Origin: Streptomyces chattanoogensis
GTDB lineage: Bacteria > Actinomycetota > Actinomycetes > Streptomycetales > Streptomycetaceae
Direction: 5' to 3'
DNA length: 64,000 bases
Assembly (NCBI RefSeq): GCF_001294335.1
Contig: NZ_LGKG01000163.1
Location: 1 to 64,000 of the forward strand
The stretch's first letter is position 1. The number at the start of each line of letters is the position of its first letter. Positions 50,005 to 59,275 of this stretch are shown in pieces. The position numbers and the translations under genes are program-made. Under the pieces are notes generated by a model. That model saw nothing but the letters and a program-made list of their open reading frames with translations. It was not told the DNA's origin and ran no database searches.

Positions 50005-53000
50005 ATGGGGTTGTTCAGGTGGCGGCGGGGGTCGCGGGGTGCGCAGCGTGCGCCGGGTACTCAGGGTGCGCAGGGGCCTGAGGCCGGGACGGCTGCGGAT
50101 GCTTCTGCCGGGCGCACGGATGGCGGTGACGGTGGCGGTTGGTCCGCCGTGCCCCCCATCCAGCGGGTCCTGGGGGCGCCCCGCACGGTCGCGGAGGCCG
50201 GCTTCGCCGCGTCGCTGAGCGCTCATCGCAACCCCTCCTTCGGAGGGGAGTTGGGGCATGACGTACGCGCCTCGGCACCCGCTGGTGTGCTGCGCGATGC
50301 GCTGGTGCCCGTCGCGGGCCACCCCTCCGACCTCGCCCTACCGGCTCTGCGGCTTCCGGTCGCGGGGCGGGCGGATGAGGCGGCGGCCGGGAGCGCGGGG
50401 ACGGCTCCCGGGTTCGCCGGCATGCCGGGCGTGGGTGCGGGACGAGGCGCGGGCGCGGGACAAGGCGCGGTGCAGGGCGTCGGGGTGCGTTCCGGACCTC
50501 AGGCCGTGCCCGGGGGTGGGGCACGTACGAGGGCCCGGGATGGGGCACGTATGAGGACCCGGGATGAGGCACGTACGGAGACCCAGGGTGCGGCACGTAC
50601 CGAGGCCCGGGGTGGCGCACGTGCAGCGACCCAAGGTGCGGCACGTCCAGGGACCCAGGGTGGGGCCGCCGTACAGCGGGTGGCATCGGCCGGGGCGCCA
50701 CGGACCCCGACGACTGCCACGCGTGCTCCTCGTCAACCGGCTTCCGGTGGCGAGATGTCGTCCGCGACCCCGCGGAACGACGCGCTGAGCGCAGCGTCGG
50801 ACATGCCGCCGAGCACGCCTCCGGTCGCCTCCGGCCCCCCCGGGCCCGTACTCGAGGGTGCCGGAGGGGCGGATGGGGGTGGCGCCGCCGTGCCCGGTAC
50901 CCAGGGCGTGCCCAGCGCCACGGCGCTGCCCAGTGGCGAGACCGCTCCCGGTGGCGAGACCGCTCCCGGTGGCGAGACCGCTCCCGGTGGCAAAGGTGAG
51001 GCCGCTCGCTCCGCGTCGAGTGGGGCGAGGTCTGCCGTCCTCCCCTCAGCCATGCCAGTAACCGTGGCCGTACCCATGCCCGTACGGAAGGCCGTCGGCG
51101 CGCGGTCCCCGCTCACCTCGGCGGGCAACGTCGCGATGCCGCCGCGCCGACTGCGGACCACCACCTCGTCGCGTACGGGGAGCAGCGGTACCGCCCCCGC
51201 CCCTCCCTCCGCCAGCACACCCCTGCAACGCACCACAGCACCAGCGCCCACCACGGAGCCGGAAGCGGCATCCCCTGCCTCTCCCCCCTCACCCCACACC
51301 CCTGCCGCCGAACCGGCGGGCGAGGTGGCGGGTGAGGTGGCGGCACCGGACCACGCCGCCGTACGACCAGGCATTACCCAACATCCCCTACAGCGGCGGG
51401 CCGTTGACCCACACCAGCCCCTCCCTCCGCACCGGAGCAACGCGCCGGAAGCCGCCCTGAGCGCGGACGCGGCACACGGTGTCGGCCCGGCGCCGAGCAG
51501 TGACTCGCCCCACTCGCCCCCGCCGACTCCAGGCACAGCGCCAAGCGCAGGCCCTGCCCCGAACCCACGACCGGTCTCGCAGACGTCCTCGCGCGAGAGC
51601 ACGCCCCCACACGCGGACGCCGAAGCCGACGCCGGCGATCACGCGGCCCCGAGCCCGGTCGTGAGCAACGGCGACCGGACGCGCCCGCCGGTCCAGCGAG
51701 CAGTGGGACAACAAGCCGCCCGTCGGCCCGCACGGCGGGCCGCAGGAACAAGAGGCCAGCGCCTGGGACTTGGCGCTCCGCTGCTCCCGAGTGCGGAGAC
51801 CGGTGAACGGGTCAAGGACGTTGCGGCCGACGTTCCGCCGGTCCGGCCTCCGGCCGACGACGGCCGTACGCCGGGCCGTGGAGAGCCCTCGCACCCCGCG
51901 GTCCAGCGGAAACCACTGATCGGCGCCCCCGTCGAGCCCACCGCGATCCGTCGCCAGCCCGCTGCCCCGGCGCCTACACCTACACCTACACCTACACCGG
52001 CCCCATCACCGGCCCCGACCCCGATCCCGACCTCGCCCCTGGCGCCAACCGCGGCCCCGGCCGAGCCCACGGCTCCAGTCCCAGACTCGGCCCCGACGCC
52101 GGCCCCGGTGCAGCGTTCCGCGATGCCGACCAAACGCCCCGCCTCCATAGGGCCGTCGACGACAACACGCCCATCGGCGAGCCCTACATCAGAGAGCCAT
52201 ACGCCGGAACCCCGTACACCGGAGCCCCCTGCCCCGGAACCCGTTACACCGGAATCCCACCCCCGGGAAGCCCACCCACGGGAAGCCCATGCGCCGTCCA
52301 GCCGAATGCTGACGACCAGCACCCCCGCTCCGCCCGCCGCCCGCCGAACGCCGCTCGCGTCGGCGCGGGCGCTGGACCCCGCTGCCCGGCGACGGCCCAC
52401 CGGGCAGCGGGCGGCGGAGTCCGTCGGCCCCGAAGCGGTGCAGCGATCGAACGGCCAGACCGCACGCGCCGTCCCCCTGCGCTCCGTGGTGGGCACGGCT
52501 CGCACATCGGGACCGGCACCCCAACCAGGGGGTGTCCCAGCCGTACCCCTGCAGAAACCGGCACCGGCACGGACACCGAGCCACTCGCTCACCCCGTCTC
52601 GTACGGTCCGGACCGCACCGGCCGTCCGCAGCATGCCCATGGTGCAGCGTGCACCCACCACTCCCAGGACTCCAGCCCTGGCCCCTCCCCCGCCCCCGGC
52701 TCCGACCTCTCAGCGCCTCGCGCCAACCGCCCTTCCCGGACCGTCACCGTCGGCCACACCACCCGGCCCCCCTCGGGCAGGAACGCCCCGGCCGATCCAG
52801 CGCACCCCCAGCCCCTCCACAGCCGCCACCACACCACCAACCCCCGCAAAGGCCACCCCGACCACCCCAGCCACCCCCACCGACCGCACCGATCCCACCA
52901 ACACCACTGACCCCACCGACCCCGCCGCCCTGGACGCCCTCGCCCGTCGGCTGGTAGCCCCCCTGTCCCGGCTGCTCCGTGCCGAGCTGCGGGGCGACCG

Positions 53001-53037
53001 CGAGCGCATCGGCCGACTACGCGATCACGGCCGCTGA
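50005..53037 (+). CDS. Large disordered protein with repeated QR motifs
   Basis: A 1010-residue protein, almost entirely disordered (Pro, Ala, Thr, Arg, Gly). Only the N-terminal ~120 residues (WSAVPPIQRVLGAPRTVAEA, then GFAASLSAHRNPSFGGELGH) and the C-terminal ~40 (LDALARRLVAPLSRLLRAEL) look folded. About ten copies of a short hydrophobic-QR motif (PIQR, AVQR, LQR, PVQR) are spaced along the chain. Internal repeats include GGETAPGGETAPGGETAPGG (near 310-330) and a run of ~9-residue Arg/Ala/Gly/Thr units (~172-220). It sits where a tape-measure gene would be expected, between the tail-assembly/DUF6760 genes and tube 2. The same VQR motif flanks the DUF4157 domain of the candidate cargo. Function unknown; scaffold, tape-measure-like or cargo-loading roles are possible. 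Confidence 0.75.
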   Translation: MGLFRWRRGSRGAQRAPGTQGAQGPEAGTAADASAGRTDGGDGGGWSAVPPIQRVLGAPRTVAEAGFAASLSAHRNPSFGGELGHDVRASAPAGVLRDALVPVAGHPSDLALPALRLPVAGRADEAAAGSAGTAPGFAGMPGVGAGRGAGAGQGAVQGVGVRSGPQAVPGGGARTRARDGARMRTRDEARTETQGAARTEARGGARAATQGAARPGTQGGAAVQRVASAGAPRTPTTATRAPRQPASGGEMSSATPRNDALSAASDMPPSTPPVASGPPGPVLEGAGGADGGGAAVPGTQGVPSATALPSGETAPGGETAPGGETAPGGKGEAARSASSGARSAVLPSAMPVTVAVPMPVRKAVGARSPLTSAGNVAMPPRRLRTTTSSRTGSSGTAPAPPSASTPLQRTTAPAPTTEPEAASPASPPSPHTPAAEPAGEVAGEVAAPDHAAVRPGITQHPLQRRAVDPHQPLPPHRSNAPEAALSADAAHGVGPAPSSDSPHSPPPTPGTAPSAGPAPNPRPVSQTSSRESTPPHADAEADAGDHAAPSPVVSNGDRTRPPVQRAVGQQAARRPARRAAGTRGQRLGLGAPLLPSAETGERVKDVAADVPPVRPPADDGRTPGRGEPSHPAVQRKPLIGAPVEPTAIRRQPAAPAPTPTPTPTPAPSPAPTPIPTSPLAPTAAPAEPTAPVPDSAPTPAPVQRSAMPTKRPASIGPSTTTRPSASPTSESHTPEPRTPEPPAPEPVTPESHPREAHPREAHAPSSRMLTTSTPAPPAARRTPLASARALDPAARRRPTGQRAAESVGPEAVQRSNGQTARAVPLRSVVGTARTSGPAPQPGGVPAVPLQKPAPARTPSHSLTPSRTVRTAPAVRSMPMVQRAPTTPRTPALAPPPPPAPTSQRLAPTALPGPSPSATPPGPPRAGTPRPIQRTPSPSTAATTPPTPAKATPTTPATPTDRTDPTNTTDPTDPAALDALARRLVAPLSRLLRAELRGDRERIGRLRDHGR

Positions 53038-53106
53038 CCCGCACCCGCCCCGGCCCACACCCTCCGCACCCGCCCGACCACCACCGCACCCGAAAGACCA
53101 GCCACC

Positions 53107-53544
53107 ATGCCCCAGGCCCAGGACCCCGGCTCCACCGTCTTCTTCAAGCTGACCATCGACGGCCAGGACCTCGGCCTGTTCAACGGCTGCGACGGCCTGG
53201 CCTCCGAGGTGGAGGTGGAACAGCGGCACGAGGGCGGCAACAACGGCTTTGTCTGGCAGTTGCCCACCCGCGTGACGTTCTCCACGATCCGTCTCACCCG
53301 CCCGCTCACCACCGACACCGCCCGCGTGGCCGCCTGGATCTCGTCCCTGGCCACCGGCATCAGCAGGCCCACCGCCCAGATCGCCGCTCTCCGTGCCGAC
53401 GGCTCGGTCGTCGCGCAGTGGGGGCTGGTGGAGGTGCTGCCCGTGCGCTGGCAGGGGCCCAGTCTGGACCCGTCCAGTCCAGGCGTGGCGACCGAGACGC
53501 TGGAGATCGCGCACCACGGGTTCACCGACGCGGGAGGTGCCTGA
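53107..53544 (+). CDS. Inner tube protein 2 (baseplate-proximal tube)
   Basis: A 145-residue gp19-like protein: TVFFKLTIDGQDLGLFNGCD, then GLASEVEVEQRHEGGNNGFV and RVTFSTIRLTRPLT. It is a diverged paralogue of the tube gene at 49.0 kb. In related eCISs, extra tube proteins form the first rings joining the spike to the main tube. Its stop lies one base before the next start. Confidence 0.93.
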   Translation: MPQAQDPGSTVFFKLTIDGQDLGLFNGCDGLASEVEVEQRHEGGNNGFVWQLPTRVTFSTIRLTRPLTTDTARVAAWISSLATGISRPTAQIAALRADGSVVAQWGLVEVLPVRWQGPSLDPSSPGVATETLEIAHHGFTDAGGA

Positions 53545-53545
53545 G

Positions 53546-54328
53546 GTGGCCGCGCCGACCGGCGGGAAGGCGGGCGCGAGCCTCGTACGGGCCGCGCTCG
53601 CGATCCACCAGCCGCCCACCGATCTCGGCGGCTCCATCGGTGGCCGCATCGGCGAGGTGGAGTTCCAGTTCAACCCGACCCAATTGCAACTCGGGCGGGA
53701 GGCGGAGTGGCACACCCAGGCCGCGGTCGCCTATATGCGGGGCGCACCGCCCAAGTTCACCGGCACCCGGCCCGCCACGCTCCAGCTGGAGGTGTTCCTG
53801 GACGCCTCCGGCACCCCGAATTCCGGCAAGGTGCAGAAGCAGATCGAACTGCTGCTGTCCTGCTGCGAGGTGACGGCACAGAGCGCCCATTCCAAGCGTC
53901 CGTCGCCGCCTTGGGTGCGGTTTTCCTGGGGGTCGTTCAACACGGTGCAGTTCGTGGCGTACGTGACGAGCGTCAGCGCCACATACACCCTCTTCAACCC
54001 CACCGGCGAGCCGATCCGCGCCACCTGCACGCTGTCCCTCACCGAGGTGGCCATGCCCACCAAGGGGCAGAACCCCACCTCCGGCGCGCTCTCCGCGCGC
54101 CGTATCCACCGCACGGTCGCGGGTGATTCGCTCGCCTCGCTGGCCTGGCGGGAGTACGGGGACGCGACCCGCTGGCGTCTGATCGCCGAGGCGAACGAGA
54201 TCGACGATCCGATGCGGCTTCGGCCCGGCACGGAGCTGCTGCTGCCCGCCGCAGACGAAGACCCTCCCGAAGGCCATCCCCCGAGCCTTCCCCCGCACCG
54301 TCCCACAACCCCCGAGGCCGCCCGATGA
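53546..54328 (+). CDS. LysM-domain baseplate protein (Pvc7-like)
   Basis: GTG 53546, just after the tube-2 stop, gives 260 residues; the longer frame from 53393 overlaps tube 2. The N-terminal ~180 residues have the FQFNPTQLQLGREAEWHTQA block of CIS hub-connector proteins, and a LysM domain follows at about 195-240 (HRTVAGDSLASLAWREYGDA, RLRPGTELLLPAA). In phage T4 the equivalent is gp53. It links the spike hub to tube and sheath initiators. Confidence 0.93.
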   Translation: MAAPTGGKAGASLVRAALAIHQPPTDLGGSIGGRIGEVEFQFNPTQLQLGREAEWHTQAAVAYMRGAPPKFTGTRPATLQLEVFLDASGTPNSGKVQKQIELLLSCCEVTAQSAHSKRPSPPWVRFSWGSFNTVQFVAYVTSVSATYTLFNPTGEPIRATCTLSLTEVAMPTKGQNPTSGALSARRIHRTVAGDSLASLAWREYGDATRWRLIAEANEIDDPMRLRPGTELLLPAADEDPPEGHPPSLPPHRPTTPEAAR

Positions 54329-54344
54329 CCAGCGAGAACATCCG

Positions 54345-56264
54345 ATGAGTGACAAGACGTACACCAGCGTCCTGCACGCCGAGATCGGCGGTGCGCCGCT
54401 GCCCGACAAGCTCGCCGCCCTCCTCGTCGAAGGCTGGGTGGACGCGAGCGTCAATGTGCCGTCCGCCTTCCAGCTCACCTTCAGCGACACGGGTTCGGAC
54501 ATCGTCAGGACCTTCCCGCAGATCAAGGTCGGCGCGAAGGCGGTGCTGTCGCCCTTCACGGACGGGCAGCGCGGCACGCCCATGCTGACCGGCGAGGTCA
54601 CCGCTCTCGAAGTGGACGCGGACGCGAGCGGCAAATCGCTGGTCGTCCGGGGATACGACTCGGGGCACCGGCTGCTGCGCAACCGCCGCGTCGCGGGCTA
54701 CCCCCACATGACCGCGAGCGACATCGTGCGCCGTCTCGCCGGTCTCAACAAGCTCTCCCTCGGCAAGGTGGAGGCCACCCGCACCGTCTACGAGCTGGCC
54801 ACCCAGCCCAACATCACCGACTGGGACTTCCTGACCCGCCTCGCCCAGGAGAACGACGTCCACCTCTCCTTCGACCCGCAGGGCAAGCTGCAGTTCGGCA
54901 GGCTCGCCCCGGCCGCGTCCGCGCCCGCCGACACCACACCGTCCGCGCAGAGCCCGTACGTCCTGGAGTTCGGCCACAACGCGCTGCACAGCCGGATCGC
55001 GGTCACCGCCGCCGGGCAGGTCGACAAGGCGGGCGCGCGCGGCTGGGACATGCGGGCCAAGCGTGCGCTGTCCGCGCAGTCCCCTGCCACGACGAGCAAG
55101 GACATCGTCGCCGACCTTTCGCCCGCGGCGCTCAGCAAGCCCTTCGGGAGGGCCGAACTGTCCGCTACGGACACCCCGTTCACCACCCAGGCCCAGGTCA
55201 CTCATGCCGCTCGCGCACTCGCCGACGACGTGGCGGGCTCCTTCGCGGAGCTCGAGGTGGCGGTCACCGGCAATCCGCAGCTGAAGCCGGGCCAACCCGT
55301 CGCGCTCAAGGGCGCCGGATTCCCCTTCGAGGGGAAGTACACCGCGACGGGCGTCCGCCATGTCTTCGAGTCCGGGCGGCAGTTCACCACCTGGCTGACC
55401 GTCTCGGGACGGCAGTTCCGGTCGCTGTACGGGCTCGCGTCCGGCGGCGCGGACCCGGCGCCGCCGATGCCGGGCGTGGTCATGGCGCTGGTCAGCAATG
55501 CCAAGGACCCGCTGAAGCTGGGCCGGGTCAGGCTGCGCTTCCCCTGGCTGTCGGACACGTACGAAAGCGACTGGTGCCGGGTCGCGCAACTGGGCGGGGT
55601 GCGGGGCGGCGGGCTGATCCTGCCCGAGGTCGGCGACGAGGTGCTGTGCGCCTTCGACCGGGGCTCGCTGGAGCATCCGTACGTACTCGCCGGGCTGTAC
55701 AACGGCATCGACAAGCCGACGCCCAGCACGGAGGGGCTGCAGCCGGTGGACCCGACCAGCGGCCGGGTCAACTGGCGCTCCCTCGCCTCGCGCAGCGGTC
55801 ACACCGTCGAGCTCGTCGACGCCAAGTCCCGGATGAAGAGCGGCATCAGGCTGCAGACCGGCAACGGCAAGCTCACCGTCCACATGGACGAGACACGCAC
55901 CCAGGTCACCATCCGCAGCGACGGCTCCGTCTCCATCACAGGCACCCGGAACGTAAGCATCAAGGCGGGCGGCAATCTGTCGCTCACCGCGGGGGGTTCG
56001 CTGACGATGAGCGCCGGCGGGGCGGTCGACATCAAGGCAGGCGCGAAGTTCGGCGTCGCGGCGGGTGCCGTGGCGGATATCAACGCGACCGGCGCCATCA
56101 GCCTCAAGTCGGCCGGTGCGGTCGCCGTCAACTCGGTCGGCGCGGTCTCCGTCAGCGCGGTCGGCGCGGTAGCCGTCAACGCGGGCGCCGCGGCGGCCAT
56201 CAACTCGCCGGCCACGGTCACCCTGAACGCACCGGCCGTCCTGCGCAACGGCATCCCCTTCTAG
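54345..56264 (+). CDS. VgrG/gpD-like central spike protein (Pvc8-like)
   Basis: A 639-residue protein with a gp27-like hub domain (~1-370; DWDFLTRLAQENDVHLSFDP), a gp5 OB-fold (~375-460; PGVVMALVSNAKDPLKLGRV and GLILPEVGDEVLCAFDRGSL) and a C-terminal beta-helical needle made of Ala/Val/Gly repeats (GAVAVNSVGAVSVSAVGAVA). It forms the trimeric spike that punctures membranes. No separate PAAR tip gene was found after it. ATG 54345 is preceded by a 7-codon frame overlapping at GATGAG. Confidence 0.95.
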   Translation: MSDKTYTSVLHAEIGGAPLPDKLAALLVEGWVDASVNVPSAFQLTFSDTGSDIVRTFPQIKVGAKAVLSPFTDGQRGTPMLTGEVTALEVDADASGKSLVVRGYDSGHRLLRNRRVAGYPHMTASDIVRRLAGLNKLSLGKVEATRTVYELATQPNITDWDFLTRLAQENDVHLSFDPQGKLQFGRLAPAASAPADTTPSAQSPYVLEFGHNALHSRIAVTAAGQVDKAGARGWDMRAKRALSAQSPATTSKDIVADLSPAALSKPFGRAELSATDTPFTTQAQVTHAARALADDVAGSFAELEVAVTGNPQLKPGQPVALKGAGFPFEGKYTATGVRHVFESGRQFTTWLTVSGRQFRSLYGLASGGADPAPPMPGVVMALVSNAKDPLKLGRVRLRFPWLSDTYESDWCRVAQLGGVRGGGLILPEVGDEVLCAFDRGSLEHPYVLAGLYNGIDKPTPSTEGLQPVDPTSGRVNWRSLASRSGHTVELVDAKSRMKSGIRLQTGNGKLTVHMDETRTQVTIRSDGSVSITGTRNVSIKAGGNLSLTAGGSLTMSAGGAVDIKAGAKFGVAAGAVADINATGAISLKSAGAVAVNSVGAVSVSAVGAVAVNAGAAAAINSPATVTLNAPAVLRNGIPF

Positions 56265-56310
56265 GGGCTGAGGAAGGTGAGGGACATGCATCTCAAGGGG
56301 GTCACCGGAC

Positions 56311-56727
56311 ATGAGTGAACAGTTCGTCGGCGCGGGCTGGACCTTCCCGCTGCGCACGGACGCGGGCGGCGGTATCGCGCTGGCCCGCCGCGAGCGCGAG
56401 GTCGAGGAGTCGATCCGGCTCGTCCTGGCCACCGCGCCCGGGGAGCGCCCGATGCGGCCGGAGTTCGGCTGTGCCGTCCACGACATGGTCTTCGCTCCGG
56501 TCAACGAGGCGACGGCCGGCCGCATCCGCTACGAGGTGCGGACCTCGCTGGACCGTTGGGAGCCGCGTATCGAGGTCCAGGACGTCGAGGTCACCCCGGC
56601 GCCCGACGATCCATCCGTGCTGTTCATCGACGTGCGCTACAGCGTCCGCGGCACCAACAACCCGCGCAGCCTGGTCTTCCCCTTCTACGTCATCCCGTCC
56701 ACGGAGAGCCCGGAGAGCGAAACCTGA
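56311..56727 (+). CDS. GPW/gp25 family baseplate protein (Pvc9-like)
   Basis: A 138-residue gp25-like wedge/sheath-initiator protein: VGAGWTFPLRTDAGGGIALA, LVLATAPGERPMRPEFGCAV and EVRTSLDRWEPRIEVQDVEV are the family blocks, including EPRIEV. It nucleates sheath assembly on the baseplate. TGATG overlap with the next gene. Confidence 0.96.
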   Translation: MSEQFVGAGWTFPLRTDAGGGIALARREREVEESIRLVLATAPGERPMRPEFGCAVHDMVFAPVNEATAGRIRYEVRTSLDRWEPRIEVQDVEVTPAPDDPSVLFIDVRYSVRGTNNPRSLVFPFYVIPSTESPESET

Positions 56728-58718
56728 TGGCCCTGCCCGCACCCCATCTCGACGACCGTCGCTTTCAGCAGTTCGTCGACGACGCCAAGCGCTATATCCA
56801 GCAGCGCTGCCCCGAGTGGACCGACCACAATGTCTCGGACCCGGGAGTGACCCTCATCGAGGCCGTCGCGCACATGGCCGACCAGATCGTCTACCGGCTC
56901 AACCGGGTGCCGGAGAAGAACCATCTGGCCTTCCTCGACCTGCTCGGGGTCACCCTCTTCCCGCCCTCCGCCGCCCGTGCCGACGTCACCTTCTGGCTCT
57001 CCGCCCCGCAGGCCGAGCCGGTCGTGCTGCCCGCCGGGACGGAGGTGGCCACCGGCCGGACCGAGACCGAGGAGGCGGTCGCCTTCGCCACCGAGGACGA
57101 TCTGACCGTCGTGCCCTGCGAACTGGCCGCCGTACTGCGGCAGGAGGCGGGGACCACCCCCGAGGACTGCGGCCAGGATGTCTTCGGCGGCCGCGATGTG
57201 GCCGTCTTCGCGGCCGCACCGCAGCCGGGCGACACCCTTCTGTTCGGCCTGTCGGCGGCGGTGCCGCGCTGCGCGGCCGTGTTGCGGCTGGACAGCCGGG
57301 TGGACGGGGTCGGCGTCGACCCGCGCCAGCCGCCGCTGCGCTGGGAGGCGTGGACCTCCGACGGCTGGACGGAGTGCGAGGTCGAGGAGGACTCCACCGG
57401 CGGCCTCAACCGGCCCGGCGAGGTCGTGCTGCACATCCCGGCCGGGCACATCGTCTCCCGCGTCGGCAGGACGGATGCGGCGTGGCTGCGCTGCCGGGTC
57501 GTCGAGGCCGCGCCCGGCCAGCCGTTCTACAGCGCCTCACCGACCGTACGGTCCGCTTCCGCGTTCACCATCGGGGGCACGACGACGGTGGCGCACGCCG
57601 AGGTGGTGCGGGACGAGCCGCTCGGCGAGTCCGCGGGAGTGCCCGGCCAGCGGCTGCGCCTGGCGCACGCACCCGTCGTCGCCGACCGCCCGCCGCTGCA
57701 GCTGGAGGTCTCGGACGGGGACGGCTGGCAGAAGTGGCAGGTCGTCGCCGACTTCGCGGCCTCCGGACCGCAGGACCGGCACCTCACGCTGGAGGAGGCG
57801 ACCGGCGAGATCGCCTTCGGCCCTTCGGTACGCCAACCGGACGGTTCGGTACGGCAGTTCGGTGCCGTACCGGTCAAGGGATCGGTGATCCGGGCCGCGC
57901 AGTACCGCACCGGCGGGGGGCGGTCGGGCAATGTGGCGCGCGGGGCGATCCAGGTGCTGCGCAGCTCGATCCCGTACGTGGCGCGCGTGGAGAACCGGGA
58001 GGCGGCGCGTGGCGGGGTCGACGGCGAGACGGTGCACGAGGCGAAGGTCCGTGCGCCGATCGCGCTGCGCGCGCAGGAACGGGCCGTGACCGCCCGCGAC
58101 TACGAGGAACTGGCGCGGCGCGCGGCCCCCGAGGCCGCCCGGATCGCCTGCCTCGCGGTCGATCCCGCCGAGCGCTCGACGGGCGCCGCGGGCGCCGACC
58201 CCACCAAGGTCGGTGAGAACGCCGTCCGGGTCCTGGTCGTCCCCCAGGCCGTCCCCGACCGCGGTGGCCGGCTCCGCTTCGAACAGCTGGTGCCGGGTGA
58301 CGAACTCCTGGGCCGCGTCACCCAGTTCCTCGACGAGCGCCGTCCCCTGGGCACCCGTCTCGCGGTCGGCCCGCCCTTCTACCAAGGCGTCACGGTCGTC
58401 GCGACGCTGCACTCCTTCCGGGCCGCGCGGGCAGACCGCGTACGGGCCGAGGCCCTGGACGCGCTCTACGCCTACCTCGACCCGCTGACCGGCGGAGCCC
58501 ATGGCGACGGATGGCCCTTCGGCCGCCCGCTGCGCTCCGGCGAGATCTTCGCGGCCCTGCAGCGCGTGCCCGGTGTGGAGCTCGTCGACGAGGTGCTGCT
58601 GCATCCCGCCGACCCGCTCACCGGCCGCCGCGGCGACGCCACCGACCGCATCGAACTCGCCCCGTCCGCGCTCCTGTTCCCCTTCGACCACCGCGTCCGT
58701 GTGATCGAGGCACGATGA
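56727..58718 (+). CDS. Baseplate assembly protein J/gp6-like (Pvc11-like)
   Basis: ATG 56727 gives 663 residues: N-terminal DPGVTLIEAVAHMADQIVYR and LNRVPEKNHLAFLDLLGVTL, then GNVARGAIQVLRSSIPYVAR and AVTARDYEELARRAAPEAAR, the pattern of putative baseplate assembly proteins in CIS clusters. It builds the baseplate wedge ring around the spike. Overlaps gp25 by one base upstream and the next gene by 4 bp (ATGA). Confidence 0.95.
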   Translation: MALPAPHLDDRRFQQFVDDAKRYIQQRCPEWTDHNVSDPGVTLIEAVAHMADQIVYRLNRVPEKNHLAFLDLLGVTLFPPSAARADVTFWLSAPQAEPVVLPAGTEVATGRTETEEAVAFATEDDLTVVPCELAAVLRQEAGTTPEDCGQDVFGGRDVAVFAAAPQPGDTLLFGLSAAVPRCAAVLRLDSRVDGVGVDPRQPPLRWEAWTSDGWTECEVEEDSTGGLNRPGEVVLHIPAGHIVSRVGRTDAAWLRCRVVEAAPGQPFYSASPTVRSASAFTIGGTTTVAHAEVVRDEPLGESAGVPGQRLRLAHAPVVADRPPLQLEVSDGDGWQKWQVVADFAASGPQDRHLTLEEATGEIAFGPSVRQPDGSVRQFGAVPVKGSVIRAAQYRTGGGRSGNVARGAIQVLRSSIPYVARVENREAARGGVDGETVHEAKVRAPIALRAQERAVTARDYEELARRAAPEAARIACLAVDPAERSTGAAGADPTKVGENAVRVLVVPQAVPDRGGRLRFEQLVPGDELLGRVTQFLDERRPLGTRLAVGPPFYQGVTVVATLHSFRAARADRVRAEALDALYAYLDPLTGGAHGDGWPFGRPLRSGEIFAALQRVPGVELVDEVLLHPADPLTGRRGDATDRIELAPSALLFPFDHRVRVIEAR

Positions 58719-59272
58719 GGGGCACACCGGCGGGGATGGCCTCCCCGCACCCACTGGGCGGGCAGCTCCCCGCCGTCTACGCCGACGACGACTTCGCCCA
58801 GCGTTTCGTCGAGGGCCTCGACGTCGTCCTCGCCCCTCTCTTCCACGTCCTGGACTGCCTGGAGAGCTACTTCACGCCCGCCCTCGCGCCCGAGGACTTC
58901 GTCGACTGGCTGACCACCTGGGTCGGCACCGAACTCGACGGGACGGAACCGCTGGCCACCCGCCGCCGCGCCGTGGCCACGGCCGTCTCGCTGCACCGCG
59001 TACGCGGCACCCGGCGCGGCCTGTCGGAAGCCGTCCACCTGGCGTTCGGGGTACGTCCGGAGATCACCGAGAGCGGCGGTGCGACCTGGTCCGCGCGCCC
59101 CCTCGGGCCCTTCCCGGGATCGCCGCGCCCCGGCCTGCGGGTGACCCTGCGGGTCCGCGACCCCTCCGCCACCGACCCGCACCGTCTGCACGCCGTCGTT
59201 GCGGCGGCCCGCCCCGCACACCTCCCTTTCACGGCCGAGGTGACCCACCTGCTCACCCCTGAAGGAACCTGA
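58715..59272 (+). CDS. Phage tail protein I-like baseplate component (Pvc12-like, short)
   Basis: ATG 58715 gives 185 residues: GLDVVLAPLFHVLDCLESYF, then APEDFVDWLTTWVGTELDGT and RRAVATAVSLHRVRGTRRGL are the tail-protein-I/gp7 core. It forms the outer baseplate wedge with the gp6-like protein. It is much shorter than Pvc12 (about 900+ residues), consistent with the minimal baseplates of cytoplasmic actinobacterial CISs. Confidence 0.9.
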   Translation: MRGTPAGMASPHPLGGQLPAVYADDDFAQRFVEGLDVVLAPLFHVLDCLESYFTPALAPEDFVDWLTTWVGTELDGTEPLATRRRAVATAVSLHRVRGTRRGLSEAVHLAFGVRPEITESGGATWSARPLGPFPGSPRPGLRVTLRVRDPSATDPHRLHAVVAAARPAHLPFTAEVTHLLTPEGT

Positions 59273-59275
59273 CGC

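Noticed and set aside
50930..51000. GGTGGCGAGACCGCTCCC repeats considered as a CRISPR-like array
   Set aside because: Three tandem coding repeats without spacers, in frame within the disordered CIS protein.
54345..56310. Possible PAAR-tip gene between spike and gp25
   Set aside because: Only 46 bp separate the two genes; no PAAR-like sequence seen, so the spike probably has its own tip.
54039..56525. 828-codon minus-strand frame opposite the spike gene
   Set aside because: Shadow of LysM, VgrG-like and gp25 genes, all with clear family motifs.
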